Source: Legionella genomosp. 1
Lineage (GTDB): Bacteria; Pseudomonadota; Gammaproteobacteria; Legionellales; Legionellaceae
Length of the DNA: 15,707 nucleotides
Direction of reading: 5' to 3'
NCBI GenBank assembly: GCA_945901965.1
Contig: CAMDMN010000017.1
Coordinates: forward strand, 1-15,707
Shown: positions 7,279-14,516 of the stretch, piece by piece
How the letters are laid out: the number at the start of each line of letters is the position of its first letter
How positions within the stretch are numbered: the first letter of the stretch is position 1
Position numbers and translations under genes: made by a program
The notes under the pieces: generated by a model
Told to the model about the DNA's origin: nothing
Database searches by the model: none
The model's input: only the letters and a program-made list of their open reading frames with translations

Positions 7279-7992
7279 GATGTCTTGGATACAAAGAGCA
7301 AATCAAACGAACAAACCCAAGAGTCATTGGTCAAAACACATGCTTTGCTTGTTAAGCGTATAGCATATCATTTGCTTTCGCGGTTGCCGCAAACTATTCA
7401 GCTTGATGATTTGATACAAGCAGGAATGCTTGGTTTACTAGAAGCTGTTAGTCATTATGATGAAACTAAAGGTGCTTCTTTTGAAACTTATGCAGGTATT
7501 CGTATCCGTGGGTATATCTTAGATGAAGTAAGGCGAAATGACTGGGTTCCTCGCTCAGTATATCGTAATGCACGAATGGTTTCAGCAGCTGTGAGAATAG
7601 TAGAAAATCGAGAAGGTCGTGATGCAAAAGATCAGGAAGTGGCATTAGAGTTAGATATTAGCTTAAAGGAATATCATGAAATATTGAATGATTCTGTAGG
7701 GGCTCATTTATATGGTTTTGATGATTTAGGTGTGACTGATGATCAATTAAAAGATGAATCATTAGGGATCTCAACTGAGCCACACACTAATGCATTACAT
7801 GCTGATATGACTTCACAATTGTCACAAGTCATTGAGGGGTTGCCAAAAAATGAGCGAATGGTCTTATCGTTATATTATGAACGAGATTTAAATTTAAAAG
7901 AAATTGGTGAAGTATTGGGTGTGAGTGAGTCACGCGTTTCACAAATTCATAGCCAAGCAATGCATCGGATAAAATCCCGTCTTCCTGAATAA
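7276..7992 (+). CDS. fliA: RNA polymerase sigma factor FliA (sigma-28)
   Basis: A 238-aa alternative sigma factor that directs RNA polymerase to flagellar late-gene and, in some pathogens, transmission-phase promoters. Region 2 shows HALLVKRIAYHLLSRLP and LDDLIQAGMLGLLEAVSHYD (about 22-62), with TYAGIRIRGYILDEVRRNDWVPRS (71-94) typical of FliA. Region 4 carries LPKNERMVLSLYY and the helix-turn-helix LKEIGEVLGVSESRVSQIH (about 203-221). Length matches E. coli FliA (239). It is divergent from the dprE1-like gene across 176 bases; a TATAAT at 7200-7205 is a possible -10 without a convincing -35. No flhF, fleN or motAB accompany it here, unlike the arrangement in many polar-flagellated gammaproteobacteria, so it is either a relocated gene or a leftover with a non-flagellar regulon. 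No anti-sigma FlgM is visible. Confidence 0.95.
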   Translation: MDVLDTKSKSNEQTQESLVKTHALLVKRIAYHLLSRLPQTIQLDDLIQAGMLGLLEAVSHYDETKGASFETYAGIRIRGYILDEVRRNDWVPRSVYRNARMVSAAVRIVENREGRDAKDQEVALELDISLKEYHEILNDSVGAHLYGFDDLGVTDDQLKDESLGISTEPHTNALHADMTSQLSQVIEGLPKNERMVLSLYYERDLNLKEIGEVLGVSESRVSQIHSQAMHRIKSRLPE

Positions 7993-8039
7993 AATATATC
8001 GATTTATTTTCAAAAATATGCAAATTTTAAAGAGCACTG

Positions 8040-8068
8040 TTGAAATTGAAGTATATTTACTTTAATCT
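8040..8068 (+). promoter_or_regulatory. Predicted sigma-70 promoter of the ATP-grasp/decarboxylase unit
   Basis: TTGAAA (8040-8045), a 17-base spacer and TAATCT (8063-8068) form a plausible -35/-10 pair. Transcription would begin around 8075, which is the A of the ATG start. No Shine-Dalgarno precedes that ATG, so the message may be leaderless. Confidence 0.4.
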
Positions 8069-8074
8069 AAAATT

Positions 8075-9148
8075 ATGGACAAAAATGCTTATCTTTATTA
8101 TCAGAGCGCATGTTTTTTAAAATTACCTTCAAAACTTTTGGATAAAATAGAGGGTTTTGAGGTAATGCTTGGAAACAGACGCTATTTTTTTCGCGGTGGG
8201 GAAACGCCGTATAATGCTGGCAGTAGCATTAGTGTCGCTATTAATAAATATTGTATGAATAACATTCTGTCAGATGCTGGGTTTCCAGTCCCTAAAGCAG
8301 TGGCGATACATTGCACGGATTTTAAAGAAGAAAAAATCAAAGCTATAATGGAGGATTTATCTTTTCCACTAGTTGTTAAGCCTATGATTGGAACGTCAAT
8401 GGGAACGGATGTCATCTGTAATATTACTAATATAAATCAATTACAAAAGATGATGGCTAAGCGTTTTAAGAGCCATTATTTTTTATCTTTAGAAGAATTT
8501 CATCCCAATCTAAACTCTTATAGAGTGCTCGTTTTTTATAATAAAGTTATTGGTGTGGTGCAACGTTTTTCCGCAAGAATTGTTGGGGACGGTATCCATT
8601 CTATTAAAGAATTAATCGTTTTAACTAATAAAGAGCGGATGAAATTAAAAGATAAAGTATCGCTTGGACCTATTAAAGTGGATGATGAATGTCTGATTCG
8701 GTTAGATGAGCTTAATCTAACCCAAGATATGGTGCCAATGCTTAATGAAACTATAGTTCTTTGTTATACCTGTAATTCTAGTCGTGGTGGAACCATGAAA
8801 TCTTTAGGTAAAATGATATGCAAGGAAAATGCGCGCCTACTTTGTCAGGCAGCTAAGGTATTGAATCTTAATATTGTAGGTTTTGATGTGGTCTGTGAGG
8901 ATATTTGTATTCCTATTGAAGACTCTCCTGGGGTAATTATTGAGGCGAATCATAACCCAGATATTTCCATTCATGAACACCCTATGTTCGGCACGCCAAA
9001 TCTTGTAAGTAGGCGCATAATGAAACGGATTATATGGAGGCATCCACTGTCTTATCTGATTGCACTTTATAAAAATAAAGCGAATAATTTATATGTCATA
9101 TTGTCTATGTTATCTCTTTGGATTGTGGCTTCTAAGTTATTGGCATGA
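8075..9148 (+). CDS. ATP-grasp ligase (cyanophycin synthetase/GshF-like) with a hydrophobic C-terminal tail
   Basis: A 357-aa ATP-grasp enzyme expected to activate a carboxylate as an acyl phosphate and join it to an amine. Visible motifs in order: ETPYNAGSSISVAINKYCMNNIL (43-65), like the region before the CphA ATP-grasp; GFPVPKA (69-75); LVVKPMIGTSMGTDV (99-113) with ATP lysine Lys102; LSLEEF hinge (137-142); ARIVGDGIHSIKEL (167-180); SSRGGTM (235-241, the STGGT loop); GFDVVCEDI (269-277); and IIEANHNPDISIHEHP (288-303) with Mg ligands Glu290 and Asn292. It lacks the N-terminal and Mur-ligase domains of cyanophycin synthetase, so it is a free-standing ligase. The end is basic (RRIMKRIIWR) followed by hydrophobic 339-357, suggesting membrane attachment. 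The decarboxylase gene follows after 11 bases. The substrate is unknown. Confidence 0.8.
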   Translation: MDKNAYLYYQSACFLKLPSKLLDKIEGFEVMLGNRRYFFRGGETPYNAGSSISVAINKYCMNNILSDAGFPVPKAVAIHCTDFKEEKIKAIMEDLSFPLVVKPMIGTSMGTDVICNITNINQLQKMMAKRFKSHYFLSLEEFHPNLNSYRVLVFYNKVIGVVQRFSARIVGDGIHSIKELIVLTNKERMKLKDKVSLGPIKVDDECLIRLDELNLTQDMVPMLNETIVLCYTCNSSRGGTMKSLGKMICKENARLLCQAAKVLNLNIVGFDVVCEDICIPIEDSPGVIIEANHNPDISIHEHPMFGTPNLVSRRIMKRIIWRHPLSYLIALYKNKANNLYVILSMLSLWIVASKLLA

Positions 9149-9159
9149 TGAGATAAAGT

Positions 9160-10383
9160 ATGCAACTTAGCCACTTTTTGAAGACCTATAACTTTCCAAC
9201 TAGAGCTGTAAGAAATTTAGGTACTTTTAATACTAGTTACATGTCTCCTAATGCACAAGATGTTTTTTTTAATTACGCATGTGTCAATGCCGTAGATAGT
9301 CATGCTTATCCAGAACTTACATTAATTAAAAAATACTGTGCTGATTTTTTGTTAGATCTAATGCATGCTAGTCCACAGGATGATTTTCGATATTTTACTA
9401 CCTCAGGTTCTTCTGAGTCTGTTTTGCTTGCTATCTTGTTATTGAAAAAAAAATATCAATCAGCGCATCCTCATCATGAGGGGCGCTTAAATATTGTTAT
9501 CGGAACTAATAGTCATATTGCATGGTTTAAAGCGGCAAGGTATTTAGACATAGATTTTAGAATTGCAAGAACTGATAATCTATCATTTGTAATTGATAAT
9601 GCACATATCATGTCAATGATTGATGAATATACTATTGGTATTTGTTGTACGTTAGGTGCGCCGACCACTTTGGTTTGTGATGATATTTTAAGTCTTAATA
9701 ATTTATTGATAGGACATTTGCAAGCGACAGGTCAATATATTCCTATTCATGTAGATGCCGCAAGTGGCGGTTTTGTTATGCCTTTTCGATATCCAGAAGC
9801 CCTTTGGGATTTTTCTCTGCCTCATGTTTTTTCTATCAATATTTCAAGTCATAAATATGGTTTAGTTTATCCTAGTTTGGGGTGGTTATTAACTCGGTAT
9901 ACTCCATGTTTAGATGAGCTATTGGATGAATCTGATTATTTAGGTGCTTCTATTAAGCGCTTTTCCATCCAGTTTTCTCATTCAGCATCGCATCTTATGA
10001 CGCAGTATTATTATATTCAGACTTATGGAAAAGAAGGGTATGCACATATTATTAATAAATTATATGATTATACCGATTACTTACAAAATGAATTGATTAA
10101 AACACAAAAAAATATCCAATTTATTGATGGTTCAGCTTTAAGTTTACCTGGATTAGTATTTTCTATAAAAGATATAGATCTGGCAGAATTATCCCAAAAG
10201 TTAAAAGAAAAAAATTGGTATTTGCCCGTTTATTCATTGCCTAATTCAGGCATCATGTCACCCGTTGCAAGAGTAGTTATACGTTATGGGTACGATGTGG
10301 AATTAATTGATAAGCTTGTCTCAGATATTGCTTTGATAACAAGATCTATAAAAGCGAGAACTAAATTTACAATACCTGCTTAA
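9160..10383 (+). CDS. Glutamate decarboxylase-like PLP enzyme (short form)
   Basis: A 407-aa fold-type I group II decarboxylase close to GadB. PLP sites: SGSSES (82-87) for phosphate, HVDAASGGF (197-205) with Asp199, and SSHKYGL (229-235) with Lys232. The residues that bind glutamate in E. coli GadB are kept by my alignment: Thr22-Phe23 (Thr62-Phe63), Asp46 (Asp86) and Arg371 (Arg422). This supports Glu to GABA + CO2 rather than another amino acid. It is about 60 residues shorter than GadB: the N-terminal segment used for hexamer bundling and membrane recruitment is reduced, and the C-terminal tail with the active-site plug His465 is absent. That fits a biosynthetic, not acid-gated, enzyme. 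No GadC antiporter is adjacent. The ATP-grasp ligase lies 11 bases upstream, so one transcript is likely. Confidence 0.87.
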   Translation: MQLSHFLKTYNFPTRAVRNLGTFNTSYMSPNAQDVFFNYACVNAVDSHAYPELTLIKKYCADFLLDLMHASPQDDFRYFTTSGSSESVLLAILLLKKKYQSAHPHHEGRLNIVIGTNSHIAWFKAARYLDIDFRIARTDNLSFVIDNAHIMSMIDEYTIGICCTLGAPTTLVCDDILSLNNLLIGHLQATGQYIPIHVDAASGGFVMPFRYPEALWDFSLPHVFSINISSHKYGLVYPSLGWLLTRYTPCLDELLDESDYLGASIKRFSIQFSHSASHLMTQYYYIQTYGKEGYAHIINKLYDYTDYLQNELIKTQKNIQFIDGSALSLPGLVFSIKDIDLAELSQKLKEKNWYLPVYSLPNSGIMSPVARVVIRYGYDVELIDKLVSDIALITRSIKARTKFTIPA

Positions 10384-10403
10384 TACTAATGAGGTTATAA
10401 CTA

Positions 10404-10568
10404 CAAAGGTTGTGGCACGTCATCCAGAGCTCATGGTAGCAGCACGTCATCCAGAGCGCGTGTTTTTGCGCGAAGGATCCCCTGAATATTGCACAATTTT
10501 CTGTAAATGGAGAAGATCCCTCGTTGCACTCGGGATGACGTACCTTTGGAGTTGCACTTGTGATGATA
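10404..10568. repeat. Palindromic intergenic repeat element (GTCATCC...GGGATGAC type)
   Basis: Outer inverted arms CAAAGGT (10404-10410) and ACCTTTG (10542-10548) enclose ACGTCATCC-type left ends and a GGGATGACGT right end (10531-10541). GCACGTCATCCAGAGC occurs twice in tandem at the left (10415-10430 and 10442-10457). GTTGCACT occurs at the right within 10523-10540, with a degraded second copy at 10551-10568. The inner left part has GCGCG flanking a T-rich loop (10456-10472) and then AAGGATCC, which pairs roughly with GAAGATCCC on the right. This resembles the short dispersed palindromes found in many intracellular proteobacteria. It fills most of the gap between the decarboxylase and prfB; no gene is seen in the rest. 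Confidence 0.75.
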
Positions 10569-10671
10569 TATATTGGGAGTTACATTAGGTTTAACATGGA
10601 TTCATATAGCTCAATTCTGTCTTTACCTGTAGAATATTGTCTTAATTTAAAATTTTTTGTAAGAGTTGAAA

Positions 10672-11779
10672 ATGTTGGAAGTAAATCAAATAAATCTTAG
10701 CCTTGATGATTTAGAAAAGCGTATTAATGCACTTCGGGGGTATCTTTGACTTCGATCTTAAATCTGAGCGTTTAGAGGAAGTTGTACGTGAATTGGAGGC
10801 CCCTTCTATTTGGGATAATCCTACACGTGCACAAGAGCTTGGGCGTGAGCGCGCAACTTTAGAATCTGTTGTTCATCAATTACAAGATCTTAGTCAATCT
10901 ATTATCGATTCAACTGAGCTATTTGCTCTTGCTCGCGTTGAAGAAGATGAATCTACCATGCATGATATAGCACAAGATGTAGAGCGCGTTGAGAATGCGG
11001 TTGCAGGGCTTGAATTTCGTAGAATGTTTTCGCAAAAAATGGATTCGTCCAATGCTTATCTTGATATACAGTCAGGATCAGGTGGTACTGAAGCACAAGA
11101 TTGGGCGGAAATGATTTTGCGGATGTACTTGCGTTGGGGCGAGCATCATGGTTTTACTACCGAATTAGTTGAGTGCTCAGCAGGTGAGGTGGCGGGGATT
11201 AAATCCGCTACTATTCATTTTACTGGTGAATATGCATATGGCTGGCTTAGGACTGAAACAGGCGTTCATCGTTTAGTTCGTAAATCACCATTTGATTCAG
11301 GTAATCGTCGTCATACTTCATTTGCATCAGTTTTTGTCTCTCCAGAAGTGGCTGATGATATCGAGATTTCCATTAATCCAGCTGATTTACGCATAGATAC
11401 TTATCGTGCATCAGGAGCTGGTGGTCAGCATGTTAATCGTACTGATTCTGCGGTAAGAATAACTCATATGCCAAGTGGGACTGTTGTACAATGTCAAACA
11501 GATAGAAGCCAACATAAGAATAAAGATTATGCAATGAAGCAATTACGCGCTAAATTGTATGAATTAGAAATGAATAAAAAAAATGCAGAGCAACAAGCAT
11601 TGGAGGATACTAAGTCAGAAATAGGTTGGGGATCGCAAATTAGATCATATGTTTTAGATCAATCACGCATTAAAGATTTGCGAACAGGAGTTGAAACATC
11701 TAATACCCAAGCTGTTTTAGACGGTGATCTTGACCAATTTATTGAAGCTACTTTAAAAGCTTTAGGAGCTAATACATGA
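10672..11779 (+). CDS. prfB: Peptide chain release factor 2, expressed by +1 programmed frameshift
   Basis: RF2 releases peptides at UGA and UAA. Translation starts at ATG 10672 (AAGAG at 10661-10665 as ribosome site), reads 25 codons to CTT 10744-10746, meets in-frame TGA 10747-10749, and shifts +1 to continue at GAC 10748 to TGA 11777-11779, giving 368 aa. After the shift, numbering matches E. coli RF2: stop-codon motif SPF at 205-207 and the peptidyl-hydrolysis GGQ at 250-252. Residue 246 is Ala, as in most bacteria, where E. coli K-12 has Thr. Starting at the downstream ATG 10727 would drop the first helices and is not needed. The final ATGA overlaps the lysS start. The product's own level controls the shift (autoregulation, established for the family). 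Confidence 0.97.
10735..10750 (+). promoter_or_regulatory. prfB: prfB recoding site
   Basis: CGGGGG (10735-10740), TAT, CTT, TGA, C is one base from the canonical AGGGGG TAT CTT TGA C. The G-run acts as an internal Shine-Dalgarno three bases before the slippery CTT, and the UGA-C context is a slow stop. All required elements are present. Confidence 0.95.
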
Positions 11780-13275
11780 TAGATGAGAAAATAGACGAAC
11801 ATTTAGATGAATCTCAAGTTTACCAAATTCGTAAGCAAAAATTAGCGTCTCTAAGAGAGGCTGGATTTAATTTTCCTAATAAATTTCGCCGTGAACATTT
11901 AGCGCTAGATTTAATTAAGCTCTATTCTCAGGATAAAAAGGAAGAATTAGCCGAAAAGAAAATTAAAGTAGTTGTTGCAGGGCGTATAGTGCTTCGGCGC
12001 ATTATGGGAAAAGCTAGTTTTTTCCATATTCAAGACTTATCTGGTCGAATTCAAATTTATTTACGGCAAAATGATTTAGCTGAAGTTTATGATGATTTTA
12101 AAACTTGGGATTTAGGTGATATTGTTGGGGTTGCTGGTGAATTATTCATCACTAATACCGGTGAATTATCGGTGCATGCTGACTCACTTTTATTATTAAC
12201 TAAATCTTTGCGTCCATTGCCAGATAAATTTCATGGTTTAGCTGAAAAGGAATTGCGTTATCGTAAGCGTTATGTTGACTTGATAGCAAATGAAGAGTCT
12301 CGGAAAATTTTTCTTACTCGCTCAAAAATAATAAAGGCATTTCGCCAATTTATGGATCAAAATGATTTCCTAGAAGTAGAAACGCCAATGATGCATCCAA
12401 TTCCAGGTGGAGCATTAGCTCGTCCATTTGTGACTCATCATAATACCTTAGATATGCAAATGTTTTTGCGGATAGCACCAGAGCTTTATTTAAAAAGACT
12501 GGTAGTTGGTGGTTTTGAGCGGGTTTATGAAATTAATCGTAATTTTAGAAATGAAGGTATTTCCACTCGTCATAACCCTGAATTTACTATGATTGAATTT
12601 TATCAGGCTTATGCTGATTATCATGATATGATGAATTTTACTGAACATTTATTTAATCATTTGTGTGATGAGGTATTAGGAAGTCGTACGATTGATTATC
12701 AAGGACAGATAATAGATTTTTCTAAACCATTTGCAAGAATTAGCATTAAAGAGGCAATTTTACAGCATCATCCAGAGGTAAAGGCTGCTGATTTAGAATC
12801 TGTAGAAGAGATTCGGTTATTATTAGATAAACTTAAACTTCCATTTAAGAAAACTTTTCTTATTGGTAAGTTACAAATGATTATTTTTGAAGAAACAGTG
12901 GAAGATAAATTAATTCAGCCAACTTTTGTGACAGAATATCCAACTGAAGTTTCGCCATTAGCCAGACGTTCTGAAGAAAACCCTGATGTAACCGATAGAT
13001 TTGAATTTTTTATCGCAGGACGTGAGATTGCTAACGGATTTTCTGAATTAAATGACGCAGAAGATCAAGCCCAACGTTTTCAAAAACAGGTTGAAGATAA
13101 AGATGCCGGCGACTTAGAAGCCATGCATTTTGATAGTGATTATATCGAAGCCTTAGAATACGGCATGCCACCAACAGCAGGCGAGGGGATTGGTATTGAT
13201 AGATTAGTAATGCTTTTCACTAATAGCCCATCAATCAGAGACGTAATCTTGTTTCCACAATTGCGAAAGCTGTAG
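11776..13275 (+). CDS. lysS: Lysyl-tRNA synthetase, class II
   Basis: Cytoplasmic class II enzyme (499 aa, E. coli 505) charging tRNA-Lys. The N-terminal OB-fold anticodon-binding domain is visible at about 66-101 (VVVAGRIVLRRIMGKASFF, HIQDLSGRIQIYL). The catalytic core includes PIPGGALARPFVTHHN, ELYLKRLVVGGFERVYEI, motif 2 FRNEGISTRHNPEFTMIEF (from Phe257) and motif 3 GEGIGIDRLVMLF (from Gly469). Its ATG overlaps the prfB stop by four bases (ATGA 11776-11779), so expression is coupled to RF2, the common prfB-lysS operon. It ends at TAG 13273-13275, followed by a strong inverted repeat. Confidence 0.98.
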   Translation: MIDEKIDEHLDESQVYQIRKQKLASLREAGFNFPNKFRREHLALDLIKLYSQDKKEELAEKKIKVVVAGRIVLRRIMGKASFFHIQDLSGRIQIYLRQNDLAEVYDDFKTWDLGDIVGVAGELFITNTGELSVHADSLLLLTKSLRPLPDKFHGLAEKELRYRKRYVDLIANEESRKIFLTRSKIIKAFRQFMDQNDFLEVETPMMHPIPGGALARPFVTHHNTLDMQMFLRIAPELYLKRLVVGGFERVYEINRNFRNEGISTRHNPEFTMIEFYQAYADYHDMMNFTEHLFNHLCDEVLGSRTIDYQGQIIDFSKPFARISIKEAILQHHPEVKAADLESVEEIRLLLDKLKLPFKKTFLIGKLQMIIFEETVEDKLIQPTFVTEYPTEVSPLARRSEENPDVTDRFEFFIAGREIANGFSELNDAEDQAQRFQKQVEDKDAGDLEAMHFDSDYIEALEYGMPPTAGEGIGIDRLVMLFTNSPSIRDVILFPQLRKL

Positions 13276-13304
13276 GTATCTCCTTGGCCAAATAGCACAA
13301 GCGT

Positions 13305-13385
13305 AGGGTGGGCAAAGCGTTAGCGTGTCCACCAAACCAACAGCGCTCGGACTTATGGTGGGCACGCTAGCGCTTTGCCCACCCT
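13305..13385. repeat. 30-bp-arm inverted repeat between lysS and nrdB
   Basis: Left arm 13305-13334 begins AGGGTGGGCAAAGCG and right arm 13356-13385 ends CGCTTTGCCCACCCT, with a 21-base loop. The arms differ at two positions, both of which give G-U pairs in plus-strand RNA and A/C mismatches in minus-strand RNA. It is much more GC-rich than its surroundings. It resembles the dispersed GTGGGCA/TGCCCAC palindromes common in gammaproteobacterial genomes. Sited between convergent stops, it may terminate lysS transcription and perhaps nrdB. Confidence 0.8.
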
Positions 13386-13407
13386 GCATGTTAATGAAAC
13401 TTAAGGT

Positions 13408-14505
13408 TTATTCCCAGCTTAATGTACCACCTGCTTGATACTCGATCACGCGAGTTTCAAAGAAGTTTTTTTCTTTTTTAAGATCTAACATTTCACTCAT
13501 CCATGGGAATGGATTTTCAGCCCCTGGGTATTGCTCAGGTAAGCCAATTTGATTGAGACGTCTATTAGCAATGAAATGTAGATATTCTTCAAACATTTGC
13601 GCATTCATGCCTAAAATACCATGCGGCATTGTATCTTTGGCATATTGATATTCCATTGCTACCCCATCTTTAATCAGGGTAATAATCTCGTTTTTGAACT
13701 CAGCAGTCCACAAATGTGGATTTTCAATTTTAATTTGATTAATTACATCAATACCAAAATTCATATGCATTGATTCATCACGTAAAATATATTGGAATTG
13801 TTCAGAAGTACCAACCATCTTATTTCGTCTACCCATAGATAAAATCTGAGTAAAACCAACATAGAAAAATATTCCTTCAAATATCACATAAAAAGCAATT
13901 AAATCACGTAATAAACGTTGGTCATTTTCTGTTGTACCAGTATGAAAGTTTGCATCACCTAAACTTTGAGTAAACGGTAATGCCCATGATGCTTTTTTTG
14001 AAACAGAAGGGATCTCACGATACATATTAAAAATTTCAGCTTCATCAAGACCTAAGCTTTCAATAATGTACTGGTAAGCATGGGTATGTAAAGCCTCTTC
14101 AAATGCTTGACGCAATAAATATTGTCGGCATTCTGGATTAGTAATATGACGATACACTGCTAATACTAAGTTATTGGCAACTAATGAATCAGCAGTTGAG
14201 AAGAAACCTAAGTTTCTTTTTATGATTAAGCGTTCATCTTCGGTCAAGCCATTAGCATCATGCCATAATGCTAGATCAGCGCTCATGCTGATTTCATTAG
14301 GCATCCAATGGTTAGCGCATGCAGTTAAATATTTATCCCATGCCCATGTGTATTTAAACGGCACCAATTGATTTAAATCAGCGCGGCAGTTGATGATTTT
14401 TTTATCATCAACATGAATTCTACCCGCACCAATTTCTAATAATTCTAAGCCAGTAGCGCCCATTACTTCTGTAGTTTGTGGTCGTTCTAAAGTTGTACTT
14501 GACAT
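13408..14505 (-). CDS. nrdB: Ribonucleotide reductase beta subunit (class I), chlamydia-like subgroup
   Basis: Makes the radical used by NrdA to reduce ribonucleotides. I choose ATG 14505 (365 aa) over the in-frame ATG 14526, because AAGGAGA (14511-14517) sits five bases before 14505 and lies inside the longer form. Residues below count from 14526, so subtract 7. Metal ligands: Asp113 (STADSLVANN), Glu144 and His147 (FEEALHTHAY), Glu217 (FEGIFFYVGF), Glu251 and His254 (RDESMHMNF). Radical Tyr151 is present. Overall sequence resembles the Chlamydia R2 group, yet Chlamydia has Phe at the Tyr site and Glu at the first ligand; here both are the class Ia residues, so a tyrosyl radical is predicted. 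The C-terminal VIEYQAGGTLSWE would dock on NrdA. It follows nrdA by 11 bases. Confidence 0.96.
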   Translation of the reverse strand: MSSTTLERPQTTEVMGATGLELLEIGAGRIHVDDKKIINCRADLNQLVPFKYTWAWDKYLTACANHWMPNEISMSADLALWHDANGLTEDERLIIKRNLGFFSTADSLVANNLVLAVYRHITNPECRQYLLRQAFEEALHTHAYQYIIESLGLDEAEIFNMYREIPSVSKKASWALPFTQSLGDANFHTGTTENDQRLLRDLIAFYVIFEGIFFYVGFTQILSMGRRNKMVGTSEQFQYILRDESMHMNFGIDVINQIKIENPHLWTAEFKNEIITLIKDGVAMEYQYAKDTMPHGILGMNAQMFEEYLHFIANRRLNQIGLPEQYPGAENPFPWMSEMLDLKKEKNFFETRVIEYQAGGTLSWE

Positions 14506-14516
14506 TAAATTCTCCT

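Noticed and set aside
8182..9043. Minus-strand open frames opposite the ATP-grasp gene
   Set aside because: They are short, lack ribosome sites and oppose a strongly conserved ATP-grasp reading frame.
10415..10457. Two GCACGTCATCCAGAGC copies as a CRISPR fragment
   Set aside because: Only two copies, an 11-base gap, and they belong to a larger palindromic element; no cas gene is present.
10672..10749. Early in-frame TGA in prfB as a nonsense mutation or pseudogene
   Set aside because: The TGA sits in the conserved CTT-TGA-C frameshift context with a G-rich internal ribosome site, and the rest of RF2 is intact with correct SPF/GGQ spacing.
13391..13410. TTAATGAAACTTAAGGTTTA as a third PmrA-like box
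   Set aside because: The half-sites are 10 rather than 11 bp apart and it lies at the 3' end of nrdB with no gene to control.
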